Source: Chitinophagaceae bacterium UBA1930 (lineage in GTDB: Bacteria; Bacteroidota; Bacteroidia; Chitinophagales; Chitinophagaceae). Taken from it: a stretch of 64,000 nucleotides of DNA. The translations under genes and the position numbers were made by a program. Each line of letters opens with the position of its first letter. Position 1 is the stretch's first letter. Under the pieces are notes generated by a model. That model was not told where the DNA came from, did not search any database, and saw only the letters and a program-made list of their open reading frames with translations. The stretch is taken from positions 372,001 to 436,000 of the forward strand of contig DDFK01000001.1 in NCBI GenBank assembly GCA_002337145.1, given 5' to 3'. Of this stretch, positions 53,680 through 62,054 are shown piece after piece.

Positions 53680-53702
53680 TCATAAACATCATCAAACAAA
53701 CC

Positions 53703-53789
53703 CCGTCAACGGTTGCAAACCTTGACGGCGGTTACATAAACAGATCCCGCTTAATAAACGCATAGCCGTTGACAAAGCCGTTGTCACGG
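53703..53789 (+). other. Two related hairpins between genes
   Basis: Hairpin 1: CCGTCAA-(C)-GGTT-GCA-AACC-TTGACGG (53703-53728), nearly perfect. Hairpin 2: CCG(T)TGACAA-AGCCG-TTGTCACGG (about 53767-53789). Both carry the CCGTTGAC motif or its complement. Neither has a U-tract. Possible transcript-end structures of the macroglobulin mRNA or operators of the next gene. Confidence 0.5.
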
Positions 53790-53811
53790 TTAAAACAAAC
53801 AGATACAGCTA

Positions 53812-53819
53812 TACATTTG
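53812..53819 (+). promoter_or_regulatory. -7 box of the DAO oxidoreductase, 4 nt before ATG
   Basis: TACATTTG fits TAnnTTTG and is followed by CAAC then ATG (53824). TTA 19 nt upstream could stand in for the TTG element. This predicts a leaderless mRNA. Confidence 0.45.
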
Positions 53820-53823
53820 CAAC

Positions 53824-54882
53824 ATGGCTAAAAATTTGCAACTGAATACTTCCGACTACCTCATCATTGGCCAAGGCATCTGCGGCACGTTCCTGTCCTA
53901 CTACCTGCACAAAGCAGGCAAAAACATATTGGTGTACGATGAAGCAAGGCCAGACACCCCAAGTAAAATTGCAAGCGGCGTCATAAACCCTGTAACAGGC
54001 AGAAGACTTGTCAGGACATGGATGATCGAAGAAGTAATGCCCTTTGCTGTTGCGGCCTACCAATCATTGGAAAAAGAGTTGAGCACAGCACTCATTCAGC
54101 AAACAAATATCCTGGACTTTCACCCAACACCACAAATGCAACTGGCATTTGACGAACGTTTACCGCAAGAAACAACCTATCTGAAACAGGTCAGCAACCC
54201 AAACCAATGGCAGCAATACTTCAATTACCCATTTGGCATTGGCGAAACGGATCCTTGTTGGTTGGTAGATATCAATACCTTACTAACTGAATGGAGAAAG
54301 CAACTGAAACAAAAGAGTCAATTAATAGAAGAATCATACAACATTAATGACAGTAAACCTTCAACAGTAAACCTACAACCAACTATTATCTTCTGCGATG
54401 GTGTGCAAGGTTTCAGCAATCCTTATTTTAGTAGCCTGCCTTATACAAGAATGAAAGGGGAAGCCCTGATTGTTTCCATACCGGATCTGCCAAGAACCAA
54501 TATCTACAAACAGGGGTTGAATATTGTTCCCTGGAAAAACGGATTATGGTGGGTAGGCTCATCCTACGAATGGAACTTTGAAACAACAGCGCCGACCGAA
54601 GCCTTCAAACAAAAAACCATTACACAGCTCAATTCATTTCTAAAATTGCCTTATGCAATCGTTGACCATATTGCCGGCGAACGACCCGCCAATATGGAGC
54701 GCAGACCGTTTGTTGGCCTGCACCCTTTGCATCCAAACATTGGTATCTTAAACGGTATGGGCACTAAAGGCTGTTCGCTTGCCCCTTATTTTGCATACGA
54801 ATTTGCTGAGCATTTAATCAATGGCAAACCCATAAACCCATTGGCCAATGTGCAACGTTTCAGCAAAATATTAAGTAGGTAA
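53824..54882 (+). CDS. FAD-dependent oxidoreductase, DAO/glycine-oxidase family
   Basis: 352 residues. The N-terminal FAD motif YLIIGQGICGTFLSYYLHKA (GxGxxG) is followed by SGVINPVTGRRLVRTW, typical of DAO-fold enzymes, and the C-terminal FAD-contact region GMGTKGCSLAPYFAYEFAEH. MERRPFVGLHPLHPNIGIL precedes it. Substrates in this family are amines or amino acids (glycine oxidase, MnmC C-domain, sarcosine oxidase); none can be named here. No signal peptide is seen, so it is cytosolic. Close to but on the opposite strand from the polyamine cluster. Confidence 0.88.
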   Translation: MAKNLQLNTSDYLIIGQGICGTFLSYYLHKAGKNILVYDEARPDTPSKIASGVINPVTGRRLVRTWMIEEVMPFAVAAYQSLEKELSTALIQQTNILDFHPTPQMQLAFDERLPQETTYLKQVSNPNQWQQYFNYPFGIGETDPCWLVDINTLLTEWRKQLKQKSQLIEESYNINDSKPSTVNLQPTIIFCDGVQGFSNPYFSSLPYTRMKGEALIVSIPDLPRTNIYKQGLNIVPWKNGLWWVGSSYEWNFETTAPTEAFKQKTITQLNSFLKLPYAIVDHIAGERPANMERRPFVGLHPLHPNIGILNGMGTKGCSLAPYFAYEFAEHLINGKPINPLANVQRFSKILSR

Positions 54883-55059
54883 TTGTAATGCCTGCCCCAA
54901 AAAAGAGGCTTTATAAGAGCTTTATGCTCTTTCCCTCCTGTCCACTCTTATTAAAACAAAACAATTTTACTTTTGCAACTTCATGTTTTAGGGCAAGTTT
55001 TTACATAGCATTATATGCTTCATTCTTTATTTTTATTTCCAACTGCAAACACAACAACC

Positions 55060-55470
55060 ATGAGCAACCAAATACCCAACGAACAAGTATATAAAATTCC
55101 CTTGCAATACCGCAAAATGGAAAACCTGCATATTGTATTCTGGCTGTTTAAAGATGTAGCCTGGTGCATGGTCTGGAAACCCTTGGGCATTATCATGATC
55201 TTTCCCACACTGATCATATCCATCATCATTGCATGGAGAACAAGGCAATACATGAGCGAGCTATGCCACAACCTTGCCATTACCGTTTGGATTACCGCAA
55301 ACAGCTACTGGATGATCAGCGAGTTTGCCGGCTTCGACACCAAACATCTGTTTGGCGTGTACACATACAAACACCTCGCTATTATCCCGTTCTTCATTGG
55401 TATTTTGTTCCTCGCTTTCTATTACTTGATATGGAAGCCAAAACATAAGGATGAATTTGAAACCATGTAA
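55060..55470 (+). CDS. Small multi-span membrane protein, function unknown
   Basis: 136 residues from ATG 55060 (MSNQIPNEQVYKIPLQYRKM); an in-frame ATG at 55015 would add 15 residues. About four helices are present (DVAWCMVWKPLGIIMIFPTL, LIISIIIAWR, NLAITVWITANSYWMISEFA, LAIIPFFIGILFLAFYYLIW). No family is recognised. A TACTTTTG box lies at 54968-54975. Its last codons (EFETM-stop) overlap the left copy of a 21-bp direct repeat whose other copy lies beyond speD. Confidence 0.72.
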   Translation: MSNQIPNEQVYKIPLQYRKMENLHIVFWLFKDVAWCMVWKPLGIIMIFPTLIISIIIAWRTRQYMSELCHNLAITVWITANSYWMISEFAGFDTKHLFGVYTYKHLAIIPFFIGILFLAFYYLIWKPKHKDEFETM

Positions 55471-55474
55471 CAAA
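55454..55474 (+). repeat. Left direct repeat flanking the polyamine operon
   Basis: AATTTGAAACCATGTAACAA plus A; the copy at 62529-62549 differs only by G for A at one position. The pair brackets the whole seven-gene minus-strand operon (55490-62411). Confidence 0.65.
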
Positions 55475-55489
55475 GCAGTTTCAGAAATA

Positions 55490-56599
55490 TTATACTACTT
55501 GTTCTGCAGCAAGTTTAGAAGTTTCATTATTCCATTTAAAATCATCTTTCTTTATCTTCCAGATAAAGCCATCAATAACATAATGTGTAATTTGAGGCAG
55601 GGCCAATAATGGAACAAGGAAATTCAATAGCTGACCGCTTATTTGTACATCTATCAAACGAAAAACTTTAAAGATATTTTGATGTTCTTTCCAAACGGTC
55701 ATATCCCATAAGCCTTCTTCAATATATGCCAATAGAAAAATGATTACCAAGAATACTGCAATGCCATACTTACTAAAAATTATTCTTAAGAAATTACCGC
55801 TCTTTGATTGCTTATTATAGTTCTTATTGCCATATATCCATATTAAAGCCATATAAGGGATGCCATGGCTCACCACATTCAACAGTGTAAAAGCCATGTC
55901 GCCATTAAAATATACAATGCCAAAATACCAAGAAACTACAGTACCAATTATTACAGCAACTCGTGGGATATTTATCTGCTTATATTGAACCAGCATTATT
56001 ATTTCCTTAATAACATATACTGTTAGTAGAGTTATATAAATAATGTAACAACCAGTAAGCAAAGTGGTGGATTTAAAATAGAAAAAGTCTCCGCTTACAA
56101 ACCAATTGAAATTTCTAGGGGCATTTAGATGCCAATAAGCTATAGGAAATAATGTAGCTACATAAATAGTAAAGGCATCAATCCTTTTGTACCATTTATT
56201 AACCCGCTCCTTCCTACTGTATATACGCATAAACCCATATTGCTGTCTTATAAAATGAAATACAGCGATATAGGCCATTATGCTCCAGAAAAGTATACTA
56301 TTAGTTGAGTAGACCATTACGCTAGCAACAAATGAAACAAATGGAATAGTAAATAACAAGCTTCGTTGTTTATGCAAGGCTTGTTTATCAAAATAGGTTC
56401 GGTATAAAGTACTGTATACATGGGCTACATCAACCAGCAATATCAAGATTACCCACCAATAGTCAGGCAAGTTTTTATTATTCTGAAACAGTTTTGGACA
56501 AACAGCAATTATTGCCAAACAAGCAAATGGTGGCAATAAGATAAATACAATATCTATCCATGCTCTACCTATCCAAGGTTGTTTCCGCAGTAATTGCAT
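55490..56599 (-). CDS. Polytopic membrane protein of the polyamine cluster
   Basis: 369 residues with about nine hydrophobic helices. Histidines sit at or near helix ends in recognisable patterns: DVAHVYSTLYRTYFD (H60), VFHFIRQQYGFMRIY (H115), NVVSHGIPYMALIWIYG (H245) and QITHYVIDGFIWKIK (H339). Such spaced His residues could bind metal, but this is a guess. I do not recognise the family. The gene starts 2 nt after the flavin oxidase stop and is the last of the operon, so it probably works with the polyamine enzymes at the membrane. Confidence 0.82.
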   Translation of the reverse strand: MQLLRKQPWIGRAWIDIVFILLPPFACLAIIAVCPKLFQNNKNLPDYWWVILILLVDVAHVYSTLYRTYFDKQALHKQRSLLFTIPFVSFVASVMVYSTNSILFWSIMAYIAVFHFIRQQYGFMRIYSRKERVNKWYKRIDAFTIYVATLFPIAYWHLNAPRNFNWFVSGDFFYFKSTTLLTGCYIIYITLLTVYVIKEIIMLVQYKQINIPRVAVIIGTVVSWYFGIVYFNGDMAFTLLNVVSHGIPYMALIWIYGNKNYNKQSKSGNFLRIIFSKYGIAVFLVIIFLLAYIEEGLWDMTVWKEHQNIFKVFRLIDVQISGQLLNFLVPLLALPQITHYVIDGFIWKIKKDDFKWNNETSKLAAEQVV

Positions 56600-56601
56600 A
56601 A

Positions 56602-58206
56602 TTAGTTTTTTGTTGCGATCACCTTTTTTGCTGCATTTATGCCTTGATAAAATGCTTCTTCAAATATGCTAATGCCAGCCAGATCTGTATGTGCAAAATG
56701 TATATTGCCTATAGAGGCTTGCAATTTTTTTCGTACCCCACCATGTATAATTCCTGATACCGGCTGAGCCATTGCATGCCCCCATATCATTACATCGATA
56801 TTGCTAACCACTTTTTCAATGTTGGGGTGAACTTTCTTTAAGTCTTCTAAAATAAGGTTTACCCAATCTGCATGACTCATTTTTTGGGCATCTCTTCTTG
56901 CATCTGTTGGTTGTAACTCATTTAATGGGAGATAATAAGTTAAATTATTGATTGTTTTGTTTTGTTGCAATAACTGATGCGTGGCTGTAACATAGCCCAG
57001 AGACTTACTTTCATAAAGAACATTGTCCCAACTCAAAGGTGCCCCGGTTTTATCTGTTAGCTTTCCAACAATAATATTGGCAACCATCCACGGAGCATAA
57101 GAAAGTTCTTTATGCACAATCTCCTTTCTTTCCGTATTGTCCACTAACAATCTGTTATTCACAAATTGTGGCGTTGCCATTATACAATGATTGGCCTGTA
57201 TTGCTTTTACCTGTTTTGTATTTACATCAAAATAATGTATCACTACTTTGTTTTCTTTCTCAAATACTTTTATAACCAAGGCATTATTTTGAAGATGCTG
57301 CTGCAAAGGGTTTTGCAATTGCTCGCTTAACCATCCATTTCCATTAGGCCAGGTCAAAACATCGTGATAATCCGCATTTGCTGCCTTTCCTTTTCTTCCT
57401 GCAAAATAGTGTATACCGGCCCAGGCACTTACTATATTGTATGGTGTTCCAAAGTCATCCCTTGTACAATAATTAACGTACCAATGCAAATAGGCACTTT
57501 TCAATTGTTTACTAAATAACCAATCTTTCATGCTCATTGTATCAAGATTAGTAAAGTCCACATCATTACTTGATGAATCTATTGGTATTGCAAAAGCATC
57601 TTTTCCATCTTTTCCTTTAGCCAGTCTATATTCCTGCATAATGTGCAGAAACTGCTGGATTTCTTTTTTATCTTTCTCTGGCACCCCGAAATGAGGTATC
57701 AATCCATCCTGCCATTGCCCATTAATAAATAACCGCTCCTGTGGGTCCTGGCATAAATAAAACTCATTTAGTATAGGGAGACCCTTATCATCAAAGCCCG
57801 TAACAACACCGCACTCAACCAAAAAATCATTGTACTCGTTTAGCCCCTCATTGGGTATGGGCACATAATGTGCACCCCAAGGATAAGCAGAAACATCATT
57901 TTGTCCATAAGCAGCATTCCCGCCCATTTTCTTTTCCAAGTCTAAAACGGTAAAATCACTTATCCCATTCTTCAACAACCATCTTGCAGCCGATAACCCG
58001 CTAATGCCGCCACCAACAATTGCTACGTCAACAACTGCTGTAACAATAGGGGCATCAAACTTTCCATTACGTATCAAGTGGCCAATATTTGATGACGCAC
58101 CAATAATAGAACCAGCTATGGGCTTATGCTGTTGCTTACATGAATAAGCAAGGGGAGCCAATGCGGCAAATGTAGCTGAGAGCTGTATAAATTTTCTTCG
58201 CTTCAA
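56602..58206 (-). CDS. Exported flavin amine oxidase-like protein (Tat signal)
   Basis: 534 residues. The N-terminus KRRKFIQLSATFAALAP resembles a twin-arginine signal, followed by AYSC at residue 23, a weak lipobox, so it may be a Tat-exported lipoprotein. The FAD motif is VAIVGGGISGLSAARWLLKN (about 62-81), then FTVLDLEKKMGGNA. The C-terminal flavin contact region is HTDLAGISIFEEAFYQGINA. The fold is that of monoamine/polyamine oxidases and phytoene-desaturase-like enzymes. In this cluster (SpeD, aminopropyltransferase) an extracytoplasmic polyamine or aminopropyl-group oxidase is plausible. Start 16 nt after the upstream gene; stop 2 nt before the next. Confidence 0.87.
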   Translation of the reverse strand: MKRRKFIQLSATFAALAPLAYSCKQQHKPIAGSIIGASSNIGHLIRNGKFDAPIVTAVVDVAIVGGGISGLSAARWLLKNGISDFTVLDLEKKMGGNAAYGQNDVSAYPWGAHYVPIPNEGLNEYNDFLVECGVVTGFDDKGLPILNEFYLCQDPQERLFINGQWQDGLIPHFGVPEKDKKEIQQFLHIMQEYRLAKGKDGKDAFAIPIDSSSNDVDFTNLDTMSMKDWLFSKQLKSAYLHWYVNYCTRDDFGTPYNIVSAWAGIHYFAGRKGKAANADYHDVLTWPNGNGWLSEQLQNPLQQHLQNNALVIKVFEKENKVVIHYFDVNTKQVKAIQANHCIMATPQFVNNRLLVDNTERKEIVHKELSYAPWMVANIIVGKLTDKTGAPLSWDNVLYESKSLGYVTATHQLLQQNKTINNLTYYLPLNELQPTDARRDAQKMSHADWVNLILEDLKKVHPNIEKVVSNIDVMIWGHAMAQPVSGIIHGGVRKKLQASIGNIHFAHTDLAGISIFEEAFYQGINAAKKVIATKN

Positions 58207-58222
58207 ATTTCATTCATTAAAC

Positions 58223-59746
58223 TTACTGTTCTAAATATTTGCCCCATTCCTCTTCAAAATAATTAACGAGGGCCTGATTGTTCAGCCTGTTAATAGCAAG
58301 GGGTTCATGTGCTTTCATGTCTTCAGGAAAATTAAGCATCTGTTGCATTACGGTTTTGGATAGATACTTGAGGGGGATTTGAAATGTATCGGGTATTGAA
58401 TATTTTTTCTGCGAAGCCATTACATAGCCCCATTCACCAAACGAAGGCACATAATTATGGTAAGCAGTAGCAATAAAACCAACTGACTGTAATGTTTCGC
58501 TTACACACCAAAAGCTTTTGGGTGCAGCAAATGGAGAGGTGCTTTGAATAACAGCAACCGCTTCCGGTTTCAACGCTTTTTTAAGTAATTGATAGAAAGC
58601 TGTTGTATACAATTTTCCAACTGCAAAATTAGAGGGGTCAGGAAAGTCAACAATAGCACAATCAAACTGTTGATGGTTATCCCTTAACCAAACGAACGCA
58701 TCACCATTAGTTATTTTTACCTTGCTATTGGTTAGTGAATGATTGTTCTGCGTAACAAGTACCTCTTGTGTAGAAAACAACTTAGTCATTGCAGGGTCTA
58801 AATCAACCAGTGTAACAGTTTCTACCGATGGATATTTTAGAATTTCCTTAACAGCCAAGCCGTCGCCACCTCCAAGTACTAAAATATGTTTTGGTTGATC
58901 ACATGCACTCATAGCCGGGTGTACCAATGCTTCATGGTACCTATACTCATCGGCTGAGCTAAATTGAAGGTTATTGTTGAGATACAGTCTTAACTCCTTT
59001 CTGTTTCTTGTTAAAACAATCCGTTGATATGGTGTAGATGTTGAATAAACAATATGGTCATTATATGCGAGGGTCTCGCTCCAACTCATTAGTGACTCAG
59101 ACAAGGCAAATGTTGCCAGTTCGGCCAATAGAATAACAATTGCAACCAATTGGATACTCTTTGCAGACTTTATCTCTTTTCTGAATTTCTTTAACAGGTA
59201 TAATCCAACAAAAATATTCAGGATGCCAAAAAATAAAGAAGTCCTAATCAAACCTAAATAGGGTACCAACAATAATGGAAAAATAAGGGAGGCAAGCAAT
59301 GCACCAATATAGTCAAATGTAAATACACGGCTTACCAGTTCTTTGAATTCAACTTTATCTTGCAGAATCCGCATTAGCAAAGGGATTTCCAATCCTACCA
59401 ACATTCCTGTTGTAAAAACAAACGCATACAGTATCGGCTTAAAAGAAGAAGCAATTGGGAATACAACAAACAACACCGATGCACTAAAACCTCCAACAAG
59501 TCCAACCAATAATTCTATTCGAATGAACCATGACAGTAAGCTATTATTAAAAAACTTCGAGAAATAAGACCCTACACCCATTGAGAACAAATAGACACCT
59601 ATAATGATACTGAATTGTGTAATACTATCCCCTAGCAAATAACTTGCTAATGTACCTGCAACAAGTTCATAAATTAAACCACAAGTGGCAATCACAAAAA
59701 CCGCTACGAGCAATATCAACTGGGCACTGTTACTCTTTACTTGCAT
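58223..59746 (-). CDS. Membrane-embedded polyamine aminopropyltransferase
   Basis: 507 residues. The first ~215 form about seven membrane helices (LILLVAVFVIATCGLIYELV, IIIGVYLFSMGVGSYF and others). The rest is a spermidine-synthase domain: YQRI (240-243), DEYRYHEALVHPAM (266-279), decarboxylated-SAM-binding LGGGDGLAVKE (291-301), acidic DLD (315-317) and catalytic-site VDFPDPSN (366-373). Soluble SpeE is about 290 residues and lacks the membrane part. Fusions like this occur in bacteria with other SpeD/DUF350 genes. The amine acceptor is not predictable. It lies 9 nt after the DUF350 gene, with SpeD as the likely source of the aminopropyl donor. Confidence 0.92.
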   Translation of the reverse strand: MQVKSNSAQLILLVAVFVIATCGLIYELVAGTLASYLLGDSITQFSIIIGVYLFSMGVGSYFSKFFNNSLLSWFIRIELLVGLVGGFSASVLFVVFPIASSFKPILYAFVFTTGMLVGLEIPLLMRILQDKVEFKELVSRVFTFDYIGALLASLIFPLLLVPYLGLIRTSLFFGILNIFVGLYLLKKFRKEIKSAKSIQLVAIVILLAELATFALSESLMSWSETLAYNDHIVYSTSTPYQRIVLTRNRKELRLYLNNNLQFSSADEYRYHEALVHPAMSACDQPKHILVLGGGDGLAVKEILKYPSVETVTLVDLDPAMTKLFSTQEVLVTQNNHSLTNSKVKITNGDAFVWLRDNHQQFDCAIVDFPDPSNFAVGKLYTTAFYQLLKKALKPEAVAVIQSTSPFAAPKSFWCVSETLQSVGFIATAYHNYVPSFGEWGYVMASQKKYSIPDTFQIPLKYLSKTVMQQMLNFPEDMKAHEPLAINRLNNQALVNYFEEEWGKYLEQ

Positions 59747-59755
59747 GAATTTGTT

Positions 59756-59962
59756 TTATCCGTGAATGGCCGATGCAATAATAATAGCGATTGCCAACAT
59801 AAAAAAACCAGCAAGTACAGCTACTGCCATATTCTGTTTTTCCAATATCTCTTTACGGATATTGTGTTTTGGGGTCAGCAATTCTATAACTGCAAATGAT
59901 ATGAATAGGACAGCAATACCAATGGCAGAATAAATAAGCGAACTGATAATGTAGTGTTGCAT
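59756..59962 (-). CDS. DUF350 membrane protein (YjfL-like)
   Basis: 68 residues with two hydrophobic helices: SSLIYSAIGIAVLFISFAVI and MAVAVLAGFFMLAIAIIIAS, with ELLTPKHNIRKEILEKQNMA between. This is the DUF350 unit; E. coli YjfL has two such units, so this is a minimal single-unit form that probably oligomerises. DUF350 genes co-occur with YjfC-type ATP-grasp ligases and polyamine genes in several genomes as far as I recall. Its molecular function is unknown. Confidence 0.88.
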   Translation of the reverse strand: MQHYIISSLIYSAIGIAVLFISFAVIELLTPKHNIRKEILEKQNMAVAVLAGFFMLAIAIIIASAIHG

Positions 59963-59983
59963 ATACTTTGTTTTAATGTTTTA

Positions 59984-60160
59984 TTACTTATGCCCTCCGG
60001 GTCCGGAGGCACTCCAGGTTTGTTGATTGTTAAAAGAAAAGATACGCCATCCGGTATAATCGGCATAAGCTAGCCACCCAGCCATTATGAATACCGTTAC
60101 AACAAACCACCTGAACGAATAATAGGGCGAACCCTGTTTAAAGAAATTTAGGCTCTTCAT
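59984..60160 (-). CDS. 58-residue single-span membrane protein of the polyamine operon
   Basis: Translated from the minus strand ATG at 60160: MKSLNFFKQGSPYYSFRWFV start, helix WFVVTVFIMAGWLAYADYTG (residues 18-37), and ending WSASGPGGHK. The start overlaps the DUF4178 gene stop by 4 nt (ATGA), a strong sign of translational coupling, and the stop is 21 nt before the DUF350 start. Six Trp/Tyr residues flank or lie in the helix. No family is recognised. It is short enough to be missed by usual length cut-offs. Confidence 0.75.
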   Translation of the reverse strand: MKSLNFFKQGSPYYSFRWFVVTVFIMAGWLAYADYTGWRIFSFNNQQTWSASGPGGHK

Positions 60161-62052
60161 GATTCATACGTATAAGGTGAATAATCGCTATTTCTCCATC
60201 TCTCCCTTTCATAGTACCTATTAAACAGGTACTTAATCAAAGGCCATAACAAAACCAGGAATACCATCACCCACATATTCTTTTCCATAGGCATATCGTT
60301 GGTTACTTTCAATTGAAAGTCCGACACCTTATTACTCGGGTCGCTACTTGCCTGCAATTGCAAAAAATAGGTACCAGCAGGTATGCTACTCAAATAGGCA
60401 GTTTCCGCATTGCGGCCCTCACTCCAACTTTCCCCGCCAGAATAGCCAGAGTAGTATTCAACGCCTTGCTCCAATGTAAACTCTTGCCCTGTCGTTGTAT
60501 TCACCAATGTTATTGCCAATTCAAACCAGTTATTACTTACCGGTGCTTTAATATCGAATGCAAGATTACTTTTCCATTTGTGCAATTCAAACTTATCACT
60601 CACTACATTTAACGTAGCGATAGAATCAGGCATTTGGTAAACATTTTGCAACAATACTTTTTCTTTCATGCTGCTAGCCATAATTGCGTGTACGGCAAAT
60701 ATTAAAAGCAGCATTGCCAGTGTAACTATTATCAATTTACGGGGGGCTAAATATCCCTTAGGCTCTATCGCACCTACCCCACTTTTCCATGGCAGTCCTA
60801 CTGCAAACTCATTGGATACTGTATGTTTGGATACATGTTGCCCAAGAAACCAGTTAATACCCTCAGCATTGCTTTTTTCCCGTATCCACATTTCTGGCGG
60901 ATTGATATACTCCCTTACTTTAAGGCTTTGATCATCGTATATATTATAAGGAAATTCACCAACCGAGTCGATTACCTTGCATGAATATTCATTATAAAGT
61001 CTAAATTCATCCGACCCGTATTTAAATGACGAATCATTGGATAGTTCCATTACAGGCGTATCGCCTTTTTCTTTTACAAGAATCCAATGCCCTTCATATT
61101 CACTTAAAAAAGCGTAACCATCTTGCTCATTAAAAAGTGTATACTCTTTCCATTTGCTTTTATACGCATTCAATTCCTGTTTTTGTGCACACCCAATTAC
61201 TTCATACGTTATACCATTAAAAATTCCCGTCAAGCCAATACTCAACTCAAACTTAATTTCGGCTTCATCTTTTCCCTTTTCTACAAATTCGCCCGTTTGC
61301 TTTAGTTCATACCTTGCCTTACAACCGCTACAGGCACAACTCTGTGCATAAGGCCAAGTTTTTACAACTATTTCAGTACTGCAATTAAGGCAACGATTTT
61401 TTTTGCCTTTAAAGCTTGATTTGCGGGTATTGGTTAACTTTAGTTCTTCAAACGAAGTATAGACTGTTTCATAGGCAACAATCAAATTACTCAGATAAGC
61501 ATGTACCTCAATATGGGTACCATCTGTTGCAGAAAATTCAAGTATCTCTAAAATACCTTTCCAGCCTGGTAAATATATCTCCCCTTCTAACTCCCATTTT
61601 CTTGCTATGTATTTTCTTTGGAGATAATAAGGCGAACTGTCATTAAAGTTTAAAGATTTACCAATATCTAGGGATTTAATATCTGTAATGCCAATTTGAT
61701 TTACTACCTTTTCTATCAATATTGCATACAATCCATAACCTTCTGCCAATATCCCAAGAGTGCCATCCTCATATAAAATTGTCCAATGGTTAAAGACTGT
61801 TTCCTGCATCCACAAACGCATCCTTCCAAGAACCGTGAATTGCTTCTTATTCCAGATGCCTTTTGTTCCAGGCTGAAGCAATTCATAAGCCTCCTTTAAG
61901 TTAAAATCATGTTGCACAATAAGTGTATCGCCCACTATTCTCTCCAATACACTATTGCAGCTTTTACAAACTGTATAGTTAGTTTCACTATGCCTGAAAC
62001 TAACGCTTTGCATGCAATTGACACATTGATATAATCCTGTAGCTTTTCCCAT
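60157..62052 (-). CDS. DUF4178 membrane protein with two zinc ribbons
   Basis: 631 residues. An N-terminal zinc ribbon (CVNC at 10-13, then CKSC) precedes a DUF4178-like domain (LQPGTKGIWNKKQFTVLGRM, WTILYEDGTLGILAEGYGLY). A second ribbon (CLNC ... CACSGC, about 220-245) precedes a second DUF4178 copy (IGLTGIFNGITYEVIGCAQK, YTLFNEQDGYAFLSEYEGHW). After that come one helix (LIIVTLAMLLLIFAVHAIMA), a ~140-residue segment likely outside the cytoplasm with strands (AYLSSIPAGTYFLQLQASSD), and a final helix MWVMVFLVLLWPLIKYLF. DUF4178 proteins lie beside SpeD and DUF350 genes elsewhere; the function is unknown. Its ATG is 2 nt after the speD stop. Confidence 0.85.
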   Translation of the reverse strand: MGKATGLYQCVNCMQSVSFRHSETNYTVCKSCNSVLERIVGDTLIVQHDFNLKEAYELLQPGTKGIWNKKQFTVLGRMRLWMQETVFNHWTILYEDGTLGILAEGYGLYAILIEKVVNQIGITDIKSLDIGKSLNFNDSSPYYLQRKYIARKWELEGEIYLPGWKGILEILEFSATDGTHIEVHAYLSNLIVAYETVYTSFEELKLTNTRKSSFKGKKNRCLNCSTEIVVKTWPYAQSCACSGCKARYELKQTGEFVEKGKDEAEIKFELSIGLTGIFNGITYEVIGCAQKQELNAYKSKWKEYTLFNEQDGYAFLSEYEGHWILVKEKGDTPVMELSNDSSFKYGSDEFRLYNEYSCKVIDSVGEFPYNIYDDQSLKVREYINPPEMWIREKSNAEGINWFLGQHVSKHTVSNEFAVGLPWKSGVGAIEPKGYLAPRKLIIVTLAMLLLIFAVHAIMASSMKEKVLLQNVYQMPDSIATLNVVSDKFELHKWKSNLAFDIKAPVSNNWFELAITLVNTTTGQEFTLEQGVEYYSGYSGGESWSEGRNAETAYLSSIPAGTYFLQLQASSDPSNKVSDFQLKVTNDMPMEKNMWVMVFLVLLWPLIKYLFNRYYERERWRNSDYSPYTYES

Positions 62053-62054
62053 AA

